64,000 bases of DNA from Lotus japonicus (taxonomy: Eukaryota; Streptophyta; Magnoliopsida; Fabales; Fabaceae). Shown piece after piece: positions 1 to 11,884 of the stretch. The stretch's first letter is position 1; each line of letters begins with the position of its first letter. The DNA lies in assembly GCF_012489685.1 (NCBI RefSeq), contig NC_080044.1:24222369-24286368 (forward strand), given 5' to 3'. A model generated the notes under the pieces. It did no database searches. It saw nothing but the letters and a program-made list of their open reading frames with translations, and was not told the DNA's origin. Position numbers and translations under genes: made by a program.

Positions 1-54
1 AAAATATTTGTAATGGTATACAAATACCAGATATTATGTTACTTGAAGTTTTCT

Positions 55-153
55 CTTACTCTCAATGTTCCTGATATAATGGTTCTTACCTCTACTATTC
101 CTGCTGTTAATTTTTGTTAGGTTCTTACTCCTAATGTTCCTGATATAATGGTT
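55..153 (+). repeat. Duplicated exon start ahead of the first RRC1 exon
   Basis: The sequence around ATGTTCCTGATATAATGGTT occurs at about 55-88 and again at the real exon start (about 121-153). The upstream copy reads LNVPDIMV like the exon but runs into a stop just before the acceptor TTTTTGTTAG, so it looks like a partial copy of the exon edge now lying in the intron. It could also be the degraded tail of the preceding exon. Confidence 0.6.
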
Positions 154-3100
154 ACACCTCCTGAGGATGACCATCTAAGGCATTTAATTGATACTATGGC
201 TTTGTATGTCCTGGATGGAGGATGTGCTTTTGAACAAGCAATTATGGAGAGGGGTCGTGGCAATCCTCTTTTTAATTTCTTATTTGTTCTTGGCTCGAAG
301 GAACATACCTACTATGTTTGGAGACTCTACTCATTTGCTCAGGTACATTCATTTTATTTTTGAGAAGATGCAATTTCCCTTCTTGGATTCTGCAGGAATT
401 TATCTGCACCAAAGAACTCAAGAAAGCAAAATGCTTACATTTTGACAAAAAAAAATGGTGTAACACAGATATTTTCGAATCGTTGATTGAAAGTGTGTTT
501 ATTTTGCCTGGTATACAGGGTGACACTCTTCAAAGATGGCGGACTGAACCTTTTATCATGATAACGGGTAGTGGAAGGTACTGTAATGCATTGTTGGTTT
601 TCATAAAGAATTAGAATTAAATGAAAAAGAAGTGTTTGTTATTTTCTTTATGTTGTTTCTGGATGAGTCAATTGGAGTAAGTATAAATTGGGCACTTTTT
701 TTTTTCTAGGTGGATTCCTCCCCAATTACCACCATCGAGAAGTCCAGATCATGAAAAGGAGTCTGGTTCCACACACGCTGGAGGAAGAAGCAGGGTACTC
801 CTTGTTGGATTTTCAATCAGGATGAATACAATTACTCAGTAGTGTTTCTCTCGATCTTCTCACTTTTCCTTGTTTTGATTGATATATGCAGCGTGTAGAG
901 CCTGAAAGAACATTGACTGATGCACAACGGGATGAGTTTGAAGATAGGCTGCGTGCTTTAACATTAGAGAGGAGCCAAATAAAAGAGGCTATGGGGTTTG
1001 CTTTGGATAATGCTGACGCAGCTGGGGAGGTATTTTTTATACTCTGCTTATCTATTATTGGATTGCCGTCGTTATAATTCATTTTATTGGTTTACAGTCA
1101 TATAATGTATTCATCATGCTTTTCTATTTTAGCTCGTTTGGTTTGTCCATTACTCCATTCCAGTAAATCTTAGGCCTAGGCCTAACTTTCAGGTCAATGG
1201 GCTTTAACTCAAATCCAAACATTAGATTAGACAGCCTTATGACCATGCCTGGGCTTGACCTGGTCAATGTCATCCCCAAATCATCGATCTAATTACAAGA
1301 CTTTGTACCACAACAAAAGATACTAAATTTATTTTGAATTTTGAACTGATATTTTCTCAATTTTAACACCCAGGACGACATTGGTTTGGCGTGAGAATCG
1401 TTGAACAGATATATTTCCTTACATTGTATTGTTTCCTTATGTTAGAAGTACAGTTCTTTTGCGTATGCTGAAATATCTGTATAAAGTCTCTCGATATTTT
1501 GTATAGAAATCATCGGCACTGAGATAGAAGATTTGTCCGGTGCAGATTGAGCAAGATAAGAGATTGACTTCAGCATAGTAGTCAATCCCGGATAGCGGCC
1601 GACCCCAAAAGTGGGATAGCGGGATGACCGCTATTCTGATTTTTCATATATAATTAATAGTATTATAGTATATACATGTAATAACTAAAAAATGATAAAT
1701 ACAACTTAAAATTCCTAACATGATGAAATGATAGAGAAGAGAGGAGGAGGATGCTATGCTGGAAGAGGAGAGAACCAAAGGGTAACAAAATGAATTGATT
1801 GAGAATAGAAAAATAAAGAGGAAAAGAAAGGAAAGAAAAATAGAGGAACAGAAAGATAAAAAAAAAACAGAGCAGAACAGAGGCCCAAGGGAAACAGGGG
1901 CAGTGGTCGCCGGAGATAGGCTGAAAGTCACCGCACAGTGTTCGCCGGAAGTTGGACGGTGCTTGTCGGAGGTCGGGCGGTGGCCATGGGTGCTGATCGA
2001 CGGTGGCAAAAGGAGGTCGCACAATGACCATGGGTTCTGGTCGCCGAAGAAAGAAGAAGATGAATCATGAGATGAAACGCGTGTTTCATTTATTAGAAGT
2101 TAAATTCCAAAAGCACCCTTAGAGTTTAACCTAATTATAAAATTTCAAGGGCAATTTAGGTTTTTCCGCGAGTTCCCTTTATCTTCTCCTTGTCGCGCCG
2201 CGATCTGTGATTTCTGGGATTTTGGCCGCAACGCGATTGATTTAGAATCGCGGGGAGGGGCCGCGACGGCGCTATAGCGGCGCGATTTGCCGCGATTGAC
2301 TACTATGGACTTCAGACTGATTTTCTTTTTCTTTTTCGAGGGGCAACTAGGTTTCCTAGATGATTAAGACAAGAAATAAGGGTTACCCTCTACAGTCGTT
2401 TTCTTTCTCTACATATTTCCACCGAAAGCACAAGTACAATGCACAAGTATAGAGTGGACACATAGGCCTAGTATATACTAGTAATCTAGTATAAGCCTAC
2501 AATAGAAGGCATGCATGTTATGCAAAGCTCTTGTGGATTAATCACTATCTGAATTCAGAAACAGAAGAAAGGGATTCTGACTTGTTCAGTTTTGTTTCCA
2601 TGCAGTCATTTAATATGCACATTCTTGAATTATCTTTCTTTGTGTTTCTTGAAGTATTTCCCTTATTGTATATGTAATTTTTTTACTGCAGATAGTTGAA
2701 GTTTTGACGGAATCCTTGACTCTTCGAGAAACTCCTATTCCAACGAAAATTGCAAGGCTTATGCTTGTCTCTGATATTCTTCATAATAGTAGTGCCCCTG
2801 TAAGAAATGCATCGGCATATCGGACAAAGTTTGAAGCAGCACTGCCTGACATAATGGAGAGTTTCAATGACTTGTATCGTAGTATAATGGGACGTATTAC
2901 TGCAGAAGCCCTAAAGGTATGCTGAACACTTGGACTGCCTTGGTATAACTTTATTATTCACCGTTGCTCTGTTTCTGATCTTTGTGTGAAATGTACCAGG
3001 AACGAGTCCTGAAAGTTCTGCAAGTGTGGGCCGACTGGTTTCTCTTTTCAGATGCTTATGTTAATGGCTTAAGAGCCACTTTCCTCCGACCTGGGAACTC

Positions 3101-5373
3101 TGGTGTGGTGCCATTCCATTCCATATGCGGTGATGCACCTGAGATTGAGCAGAAGATCACTTCTGAAGATACAGTTGTTGGTGGCAAGATCAACCAAGAT
3201 GCTGCATTGGCAATGGGTCGAGGAGCTGCAACGCAGGAGCTAATGAATCTTCCTCTTGCTGAGCTAGAAAGGCGGTGCCGACACAATGGATTATCACTAG
3301 TTGGTGGTAGAGAAATCATGGTCGCAAGGTTGTTAAGTCTTGAAGAGGCAGAAAAACAGAGGGTTTATGAACTGGATGATGAATTGAAATATCCCCACGG
3401 CCAAGCTAGTTCTGCGAAATATTCAAGTGGTCGGCGAGAAACAAGTGCAGAGCTTGAACCAGTGGGATATTCTGGATGGAACCATTATGGGGATGATGAT
3501 TTGCAATCACAAGGCAAAGAGTCTGTACCTTTAGCGCCAACTCTTCCTATTCCACAGCCTGAACTTAAAGCCTTCACAAAAAAGGAGAAGAATGACCCGG
3601 TTTTACCTGCCTCTAAATGGGCTCGGGAGGATGATGAGAGTGATGATGAGCAAAGAAGTGGAAAAAATCTCGGATTAAGCTACTCATCTTCTGGCAGTGA
3701 GAATGTGGGTGGTGGTCATATTAAAGCTGATGAATCAGAGTCTGCTGCTGATACAAGTTTTTCAGCTCATGCTGACAGTGGACTGAATGAAGAACAGAGG
3801 TTGCTTTATAGTTTTTCAGTTATCGAGTTGTCTATGTCACATCTTACTCTCTTTCTTGTTCTGCCTGCATATGATGACTTTTGATTATTCTTTCTTTGTT
3901 TGCTCTTATATATGATAGTGTTACTTTCTTTTCCCGAATACAATACAAATGCCAGTAGAAGTGGAAAGGATTATATTTGTGCTGTATGTTTTCTCATGCT
4001 CACTGAGCTTAGCATGAACTTTTATACAGACAAAAGTTGAGACGCTTGGAGGTTGCTTTGATTGAATATCGTGAGTCTCTTGAAGAAAGGGGAATCAAAA
4101 ACTTGGAGGAAATTGAGAAGAAAGTTCAGACGCACCGGAAACGGCTGCAAGCGGAGTATGGGTTATCAGATTCTGGTGAAGATGGACAAGGCAATAGTAA
4201 GTTCTTTCTGGCTTACTCTGTTGAAAATCATATAAAAGCAATTGACTGTTGCATTTTTTAAATGACCCCAGGATGACAGATTTTGAAAATTCAATTGACT
4301 GTCTCGGTAGACATTGATTGAGATGTAACATTTCTTTGTGATTATCCAGACAAATGTCTAGCAAATTAAATAAGTCATCTGTATTAAGTCAAATATCATA
4401 TGCTGCTATCCAGTTAGAAACTTTCTGCAATTGCATGTGATGATGCTACTTTGGGTAACACTGTAACAGAAATTAAGATGATATTATTTTTATATGATTT
4501 ATGTATGATTTGTACTTGAAACATGATTTGGTTATAATAATTCAATTGCATGGCTTCAGCATATTCTTTTACATGTGTACCATGTTTTCCAATTTTGACG
4601 TTGTTTGGTTCAAAGGGTATGTGTTAATGAATCTGAACAGTTAAAGATGCTATGGTGGAATTTGTCTGCCCCATTTTCATTGATATATGAACTCTGCTAT
4701 GCTATGTAACTTCCTCACAAATTTACCTTGGCTGCATTTAATGTTGTTTGCATTTTTAACTCATTATGTTGTATGTCTTTGGCGTTCTGGCATCATAGTC
4801 ATACACAGCTCCCTGTTGCTAATCCTCATAATCCGCTCTCTCTATTAAAGAAAGAAAACAAATGATTATTGTTATACTTTCCAGTCAGAATGTCTGATAA
4901 TGTGTTTGGTAGGAGAAAAAATGGAAGAAAATAATAGGCATGGAGTGCAAATCTCTCTAGGCATAAATCGTGTCATATGATGCATGCTTTCATACATTCC
5001 TCTGAGCATATTGGATTTCTTTCAGAAATATCATTAAAATGTGAAGATCTCTATTAGTAATTCTAGAGTGAGAATTTTGTTTGGTAATTTTACACTTGCA
5101 GGAAGATCATCTTCAGAGAGGAGGGATAGACATGATTTCTCGAGGAAACGGCACCGTAGCCCCAGTCCAAGGGGTAGTCCACAACACAGATTATCTAGCA
5201 AAGACAGAGATAGAGAACATGATTTAGAAAGGGATCGAGACCGACAAAGAGATAGAAGTCACGATTTTGATAGTGATAGAGGAAGGGACCGGCACCGGGA
5301 AAAGAGTGGAAGCAGGGACAGGGATGATCATGATAAGGATAGAAGCAGGGACCGGAGACGACGGGCGAAATAA
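121..5373 (+). CDS. RRC1: RRC1-like U2 snRNP-associated SURP/CID splicing factor (3' part)
   Basis: Eight exons read through in frame: 121-342, 519-577, 710-794, 892-1029, 2692-2916, 3000-3799, 4030-4196, 5102-5373 (TAA). All introns are GT-AG; together they give 655 aa of C-terminal protein. In order: a SURP module in the first exon (ALYVLDGGCAFEQAIMERG then NPLFNFLF), a CID domain from about 892 into the 3000 exon (RTLTDAQRDEFEDRLRAL, ARLMLVSDILHNSS, RVLKVLQVWADW), a SAP-like stretch (LPLAELERRCRHNGL), a cwf21-type helix in the 4030 exon (RRLEVALIEYRESLEERG) and an Arg/Asp/Ser-rich tail in the last exon. This order matches plant RRC1 and animal U2SURP/SR140. In Arabidopsis RRC1 is a nuclear splicing factor that acts in phytochrome B signalling. 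The RRM and the start codon lie left of the window. Intron 892-exon/2692-exon carries a hAT element. Family assignment is firm; function is by homology. Confidence 0.93.
1574..2307. mobile_element. Non-autonomous hAT element in an RRC1 intron
   Basis: The ends are CATAGTAGTCAATC and GATTGACTACTATG, an imperfect inverted repeat that extends inward through a CGG-rich stretch. The element is flanked by a perfect 8-bp direct repeat, GACTTCAG (1566-1573 and 2308-2315), the TSD size of hAT transposons. Subterminal sequence is full of AGCGG/GCGAT words, likely transposase-binding repeats. There is no transposase; the internal open frames are low-complexity (Phe/Ser/Leu-rich on one strand, Lys/Glu/Arg-rich on the other). 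Confidence 0.85.
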
Positions 5374-6620
5374 GAACATTTCTTGTGCTCTCCAGCAGAG
5401 ATCTGCAGATTTGTTTGTAAGCGTCTGGACAGTTGGCTTGTTTTCATCAAAGGGGGTCCTGGCGATGTGAAACCTGGTGAAGATTTGAAACATCTGCCAG
5501 GAAATTGTTACTATAGACAATCTTTGAAATGTTGAGTAGAATCTGGCTCTCGATACCCCTAACATTATAACTTGATGTAATTTTATGATTTTGAATTTCG
5601 TTGATTTTGTCAGCGAACTAGTGCATGCTGTTTAATGAAGATGGTTGTGCACATGACACTATTTGTTGGGTTAGTCAAACTGCTGTCTTCTTCATCCAAT
5701 GAGTAGTGTTTTCTTTTGTGCCCTACCATACCAGAATGCGTCATTTCTTAAACAGCTTCTACTACTAGGCTGCACATTTCTCTTCCATGATCACTCTATT
5801 GATTTGAATATTATCATTTAATGGAAGTGGATGATTGAAGAAGCTCAAGGTCTGTTTCTTACAACTGTGATTCCATTTGAGGTTTACCTTCTTTATTTGT
5901 GTGATGGTAGATAGAAGCTTCTATTGTTGTACAACGTTCCGTTTTCAATCTCAACAGCTATTTATTTGCTTACAACGTGCATCATAATAAACCAATTCAT
6001 GTCTTTTGTGTTCTTACACTGAGTAATAAAACAAAATATGCAGGAGTTGTCTGTTATTTGTTATGGGGAGTCAGGGTTATGTCGCACCTAATTTGTAATA
6101 ATGGTAGGTAGAGGTTGAAAGTTTGAGCAATGGGATGAAATACTATTACTGGGACATGTGCATCATCAGCCATGATGTTATGATTTAGATTCTTCAGTTC
6201 ATGCATGGGATACAATTTACTAATTTCAGCACTATATTTATGTAACCAATTTGATGAATTTGATGCTGACAACTTTGTTTTATTTTGATATAAAGCTCCT
6301 TATTGGTCCAATGCAATATTTACTACTTTTTAATAATCAACTGAAAAGTTTGAACATTATTTGTCTTATCTAGTGAATGACCTTTTCAGTTGATAAATAA
6401 ATGTTTTAATTATTTAAGATAGTTACATTCAAGTTGAATCTAGAGTCATCTAATTAAATGAAAAAATAAGCAAAATCTGGAATCAGATGGAAAAATACAT
6501 TAATTATTATGTTCTCAAGCACCTCTAATTTGGAAGTGGCCAATGGATGCAACCAAAGTGAAATATGAGGATGAACCAATAGCAAAAATTTGACCAGTCA
6601 AAAACTGAAAATATAATGTA
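5374..6620. other. RRC1 3' UTR and spacer
   Basis: This is AT-rich sequence after the RRC1 stop. The first few hundred bases are probably 3' UTR, but no poly(A) site can be fixed. I see no gene or clear repeat. Confidence 0.5.
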
Positions 6621-7649
6621 GAGTAAAATACACTCACCCCCCTCAAGGTTTGCAAGAATGACACTCCACCCCATTGTTTTTTAAAATCTACACTCCACCC
6701 CATTTTTTATAAAGGCAAAATTTAGTGACGAAAACAAATTCGTCACTAATAAAAAATAATTACTAATTATTTAAAATTTAAATAAATTAAATGCATATAC
6801 ACTATCACACATCAATTTATGAAAATAATTTTACTGAATTAAATTTAAAAAAACCATCCACTCTGTCTGTTAAGTCCACGTCTCATCTATCTCCAAATCA
6901 TATTTCTCACCACAAATGGTCACCACCAAACCTTTGCTCCCTTTAACACGACGACAACCATCCCAGAATGTGAAACCCCATGGCACCACCATGCCTCAAA
7001 GTTTTGTTGCGACCTGAATCCCAGAACGTGAATCGCACATCCCCAAAGTCACTTGTTCAACTACTTGTTGTGAACTTCATCCCTTTAAGTTGTGAGCGAA
7101 CGCTTTGTTGGTTTAAGATATTGTTGGATTTTGTTAAAAACGGTGCTTCACCGCATCGTTGGGTTCTAATAACCTCCGATCCACTTCATATTTCTTAATT
7201 TTGTTTCTCTATTTTCTTCACTCATTTGTGTTGCTTTTTGGGTCTACAATCCAATTTTAAAAATTGGAGGTATAAATATATTATTTTGATTAAAATTGAA
7301 TTATTACCAAATATGAAAACACAAGCATGTTTCACTATGTTCGAGATATGGTTTGTCAACCAGTCATGTGTGCTATTGCAGAATTTGCATTGTGAATTTA
7401 CGGAGGAAGAACGCGATTGAGAGAATGAGGAGGATTGTGATGTTTTCATTTTTATATTTATTGGATTATATTGAAAATATTTTTTGAAATTATTGATTAA
7501 CAATTTAAATAATAACTAATTATTAATGAAGAATATTTTTCGTCACTAAATTTGCCTCTATATAAAATGGGGTGGGGTGTAGATTTTAGATAAGAATGGG
7601 GTGGAGTGTTATTCTAACAAAACTTGAGGGGGGTGAGTGTACTTTACTC
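6621..7649. mobile_element. Mutator-like non-autonomous element with long TIRs
   Basis: The terminal inverted repeats are over 100 bp: the left end starts GAGTAAAATACACTCACC and the right end reads GAGTGTACTTTACTC outward, with shared inner blocks such as ACACTCCACCCCATT and TTTAGTGACGAAAA. A perfect 9-bp direct repeat, TATAATGTA, flanks it (6612-6620 and 7650-7658), the usual TSD length of Mutator-like elements. The interior has no transposase. A less AT-rich stretch at about 6880-7190 could be captured host sequence, but I cannot name a source. Confidence 0.85.
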
Positions 7650-8543
7650 TATAATGTACTACATGTTAATTTTAGATAAGAAAAGGGCAAATAGGAACAC
7701 AGATGCACCACTATCCAACTCAGTTCATCACAAAAACCAATGAGATGCAATAATAACTTCCCACCAATAAATTGTATGCAGTGATGGATATATTTGGAGG
7801 GAGGGTGGGGGCATGTGGGGGCAAATGCCCCGTGACTTTTGGAAAAACTTACATACTATGCCAAATTTTATTAATGGTTTAATTGCATTTTTTGTCCCCA
7901 CCTATATCATTTGTGCGGTTTTAGTCTTTAATGTTTAAAAATTGCATTTTTGGTCCCACACATTTACCTCCATTAGCACTTCTGGTCTTCCGTCCAATTC
8001 CGTCCAAAAGTTAACGGTTTTAGTTTAAAAAAATAATTAAAAAATAAATAACCTAGCAATCTATTATATACATATGAAAAACCCAGAAAAACTAGAAATC
8101 TATGAGATGCTTTATGTTCTCGATGCTACTGGCCCTGAAAAGTTTATTTTTTTCCTCCTATATTTTTTTTATCAACCTTAGAGGAAGTTCTGCAGTGTGT
8201 GAAATGATGAAATATCAGGTTTGAATAAAAAAAACCCACCTTTTTTCCCAAAACCCACCGTTTCCGAAATATCTGATTTGAATTGCTTCTTTATTTCGAT
8301 CCTCGATTTTTTTTTGGCTTAAAAGCATTTGTTGCCCCTGATGTTTCATGTGTGTGCAATAGACACCCCCCATCTATTTTTGTCTATGTTTGTACCCTCA
8401 ATGATATTGAAAAGTGTAGGGAGTACCCCTCCGTCAGTTTGACGACGTTAGAAAACTAACGGAGGGGCTGACGTGGCTTTTCATTTTTTTTTCTAACATG
8501 CCACGTGGATAATAATAAATTAATAACATTATCAAAATGGGAA

Positions 8544-8618
8544 ACGGGGTGGGGAGGATTCGAACTCAGGTTCTCTAAGTAGCAAAACACACACATAACC
8601 AGTTGAGCTACATACATA
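8544..8618 (-). repeat. tRNA-like sequence in the left TIR of the inner element
   Basis: On the minus strand the TIR reads GTAGCTCAACTGGTTATGTG, then GAGTTCGAATCCTCCCCACC. These match the A box (TAGCTCAACTGG) and B box (GTTCGAATCC) of a tRNA-type internal promoter. It could be a captured SINE head or a tRNA relic; a full cloverleaf is not demonstrated. Confidence 0.55.
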
Positions 8619-9702
8619 AATGTTTTATATTCGAAGAAAATTTAGTTTATTTCATCTTTTTCATCATCATCAATTTCATATCTCTTCTCCTTCCTTCTCC
8701 TTCTCCATCAGAACAGACTCCACAATATCAAATTCAGATTGACCCATTTTCCCCAATTCCAACCTCCCTCACCTTCAACCTCGCTTCCCCCACCCTCCAC
8801 CTCCTCTCCCAACCCCTCTCCACACTCGTTCCCCCCAATTTGATGGTTGTTTGAGATTGGGGCTGCAAAATTAGGTTGGGGGTTTTGCTCTATTGATTCA
8901 ATTTTGCTTTGGTTCTACTCTTGTTCCTTTTGGCTTGATTCAATCTCTCCATCCATTGACAACCACGTCCAGCCTAATCGAAGAAATTCCATGAACACCC
9001 AATTCCCTGAACACCCATCAGCGAGGGCGATCAACCCGTTGTTTGTCCCTAGATTATGTGGGCTGCCACGGGTCCAAAAAAATTTGTTAAATTGGTTTTT
9101 TCCAGCCTTGCTCCAAAGTCTAAGCGTTCATCATCGAGAGAGAGGTTTCGCCGCCGCCATAAAGAGGTCCCGCCATCGGTGGAGTAGTGCGATCTGCGAG
9201 TAGTTTCCGTTTGTTTTCTTCCTCCTCCTCCGCACTTTTCCTTTCAAGTACTTCTCTTTTCTTTCATCTCTTTTTTTTCCGTCAAATTTTCTTTCATCTC
9301 TTCACTCTTTATTTTTCTGTTTCTCTTGGTCTTTTTGGCAAATGCAAAGCTTTTTAGGCCCAAATTTTCCACTACGAATGTTGAAGTTTTAAGTTTTTGC
9401 TTGATTGTGTGAATTTCTTCCATTGTTTAGATACATGGTGTGCTAGTAGCATTATGTAAAATCACTCTCTCTTTTACGCAGTAAGTGTTGCAAGCATTAG
9501 AAAACTTAACAGTACACTGATGACTGATGAAACTACATTTTTCTAGCAATTGGGTGTTTCTAGGTATTTGATGATCAATCTGAATTTGAGATTGTGGAGT
9601 CTGTTCTGATGGAGAAGGAAAAGGAAGGAGAAGATGATATGAAATTGATTTTGATGAAGGAGATAATATAAATAAAATTTGCTTGTAATATATACTAATT
9701 AT

Positions 9703-9771
9703 GTATGTAGTTCAACTGGTTAAGTGTGTGTTTTGCTACTTTAAAGTCCTGAGTTCGAATCCTCCCCACCC
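9703..9771 (+). repeat. tRNA-like sequence in the right TIR of the inner element
   Basis: This is the mirror copy of the left one: GTAGTTCAACTGGTTAAGTG, then GAGTTCGAATCCTCCCCACC. Both box-like motifs survive, with a few substitutions relative to the left TIR. Confidence 0.55.
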
Positions 9772-10614
9772 CTTTTTCCATTTCTGAATTTTGATAATGT
9801 TGTTATTATTATCCACGTGGCATGTCAGAAAAAAAATGAAAAGCCACGTCAGCCCCTCCGTTAGTTTTCTAACGTCAAACTGACGGAGGGATACTCACTA
9901 CACTTTTAAGTATCATTGAGGGTACAAACATGGACAAAAATAGATAGGGGGTGTCTATTGCACAAACATGAAACATCAGGGGCAACAAATGCTTTTAAGC
10001 CATTTTTTTTTGTTGCATTTGATTCATGAATTTGTTGTTTGGAAGAACATGAAGTTTGGGTATTCTTAGTGTTAGAGAAAAAAATTATTTTCTGAAAATT
10101 TTTTGAAGATGATGAAGAACAAGATGAAGTTTGATGGAGTGCTTATGTTTTTTCATTTTTTAAATTATTTTTAAGCTGAAACCGTTAACCTTAGAGGATG
10201 GAAAACCAAAAGTGCAAACGGAGGTAAACGTGTGGGACGAAAAATGCAATTTTTAAACGTTAAGGACCAAAACTGCACAAATGATATAAGTAGGGGACCA
10301 AAGTGCAGTTAAGCCTTTATTAATATTATATTTAGTCGCCCCGATCAGAAAAAATAAATGTCCCGATACGTACACAATATTACATCTAATGCCACTAAAA
10401 GCCTAAATTTGCTCACTATGATCTGACTTCATTTCAATTTTTTGTTCCTTTTCTACTTAGATTAGAGCAACGCCAATTGCCTATGGGATAAGAGAATGAA
10501 ACAAGTAGCACATACCCATTGAATAATAAAAACAATTTCACCTTTACTTTCTAGTGTTTCAATCCCTTGAGCAATCTTTTACTTCTCCAAGAAGCTCTTC
10601 TAGAGACTTGTGGC

Positions 10615-11747
10615 CAGTGTTATTAAACTCGGCTCGAACCGGCCGGTTCAACCGGTTGAGCCAGGAACCGGACCCTAGATCGGTTCGAGCCGAGCATCGG
10701 CCATGCTCGCCGCCCGGTGTCAACCGGTCAACTCGGTCGGTTTTTATGGTTAAACCGGAGACTCGGCCGGTCTCGGTTGAACCGGCCAATTTTTTTCCCA
10801 GCATTTTTTTTTTAACAAAGCATTTTTTTTCTTGGCATTTATTAGTTGCGAATTTTTTTTAGAAAAGTGTCTAGCTTGGATTCAAACTCATTCCCTCAAG
10901 ATCCAATGTTCTGAACCTTACCACTAGGCTAGATAAGTGTTTTGATATCATGGTTACATTTAATTATATATATATAAACAAAACTAATACTATAAACAAG
11001 TAAACATTATTTTTTTTTTGAACGAAAGTAAACATTAGTACACAAAATAACTAAAACACAACCCAACCATTATAATAATTACTTTTATATATATATATAT
11101 ATATTTAACAATAACTATTTTTTAACGTTATTTAACAATAAGTTAAAACAATTGTTTGTGTGTTTTTATTATGAAGTTATTAATTAATGTTAGTTAGTAT
11201 TATTAATTCTTTTAATTTTTTAATATAGAATGAGTCAAGTTGTTCTGTATATAATTTCTTTGCAAAGTCTTCTTGTCGTTTCTTTGAGGACAAATTAAAG
11301 AATATGAATACCAAGCTTTAGTGTTGTAAAAAATTGAAAATCTTTTTAGTTAGCTTGAATCAGAAACTGGATTATATACAAGTTGTTTCATGTGTATATA
11401 TCATTTGTTAACTTATGATGTACAAGATCTTAGTTGTTGAATTCTGTTTTAAACTTGTTTATACGCTTTTTGTTGTGATTAAAGCGTAAAATCAATGTTG
11501 TTTGATGATGTTTAAAACTTATTTCAGTTATTTGTGAGTTGTGACATTTTGTTGTGGTAAAACATTTCTTATTGCTTTTGTGTGTATGGTATTTTGTAAC
11601 ATTTTATTATGGTATTATGAATTTTTTTAATTTTTTTTAGTGTCGACCGAGTCAAACGGTTCAACCAATGACCCAGTGGTTGAACCATTGACTCATTGAC
11701 CCAGTACCTCGACCGAGTCGATCACCGGTCCGAGTCTGATAACACTG
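10615..11747. mobile_element. Non-autonomous hAT element in tandem unit 1
   Basis: The ends are CAGTGTTATTAAACTCGG and the inverted match GAGTCTGATAACACTG. The flanking 8-bp TSD CTTGTGGC is perfect (10607-10614 and 11748-11755). Subterminal sequence repeats CCGGTT/AACCGG and CTCGG words. The middle is AT-rich and non-coding. Confidence 0.87.
10868..10936 (-). repeat. tRNA-like segment inside the hAT element
   Basis: On the minus strand: TAGCCTAGTGGTAAGG, about 30 bases, then GAGTTTGAATCCAAGC. These resemble A and B boxes of a tRNA-type promoter. Probably a SINE head or tRNA relic carried inside the element. Confidence 0.4.
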
Positions 11748-11884
11748 CTTGTGGCAGTGTGTTGAAAGCTTGAGAAGTTGAGTTACATTTAATTTTTGCT
11801 AGTAAATATTCTGAATTTACAATCCCTTAAGCATATTTCTTTATCTCTTGTAGTTTTTTTTTTTTTTTGAAAGTCCAGTTGTAT

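Larger units (their letters stand above)
8316..10001. mobile_element. Mutator-like element nested inside the outer one
   Basis: TIRs of about 300 bp: the left starts GGCTTAAAAGCATTTGTTGC and the right ends in its near-exact complement CAAATGCTTTTAAGCC. Inner TIR blocks include CTAACGGAGGGGCTGACGTG and TGCCACGTGGATAATAATAA. The flanking duplication is ATTTTTTTTT (8306-8315 and 10002-10011), 9-10 bp but low-complexity. The interior (about 8640-9690) has short open frames and CT-rich stretches but no recognisable transposase; it may hold captured host sequence. Confidence 0.8.
7876..10315. mobile_element. Mutator-like element, outer of a nested pair
   Basis: The left end GGTTTAATTGCATTTTTTGT and right end TGCAGTTAAGCC are inverted copies that stay similar for about 165 bp (AAAAATTGCATTTTTGGTCC against its complement, and a shared AACCGTT core). 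The perfect 9-bp TSD TTTATTAAT (7867-7875 and 10316-10324) restores the tandem-unit sequence on removal. Without the inner element it is about 745 bp and non-coding. Confidence 0.85.

Noticed and set aside
1644..2070. Overlapping open frames on both strands as genes
   Set aside because: They are low-complexity (Phe/Leu/Ser or Lys/Glu/Arg) and lie wholly inside the hAT element in an RRC1 intron.
8544..8618. A functional tRNA gene
   Set aside because: A and B boxes are visible but it lies inside a transposon TIR with a mirror copy at 9703-9771, and no complete cloverleaf or terminator was recognised.
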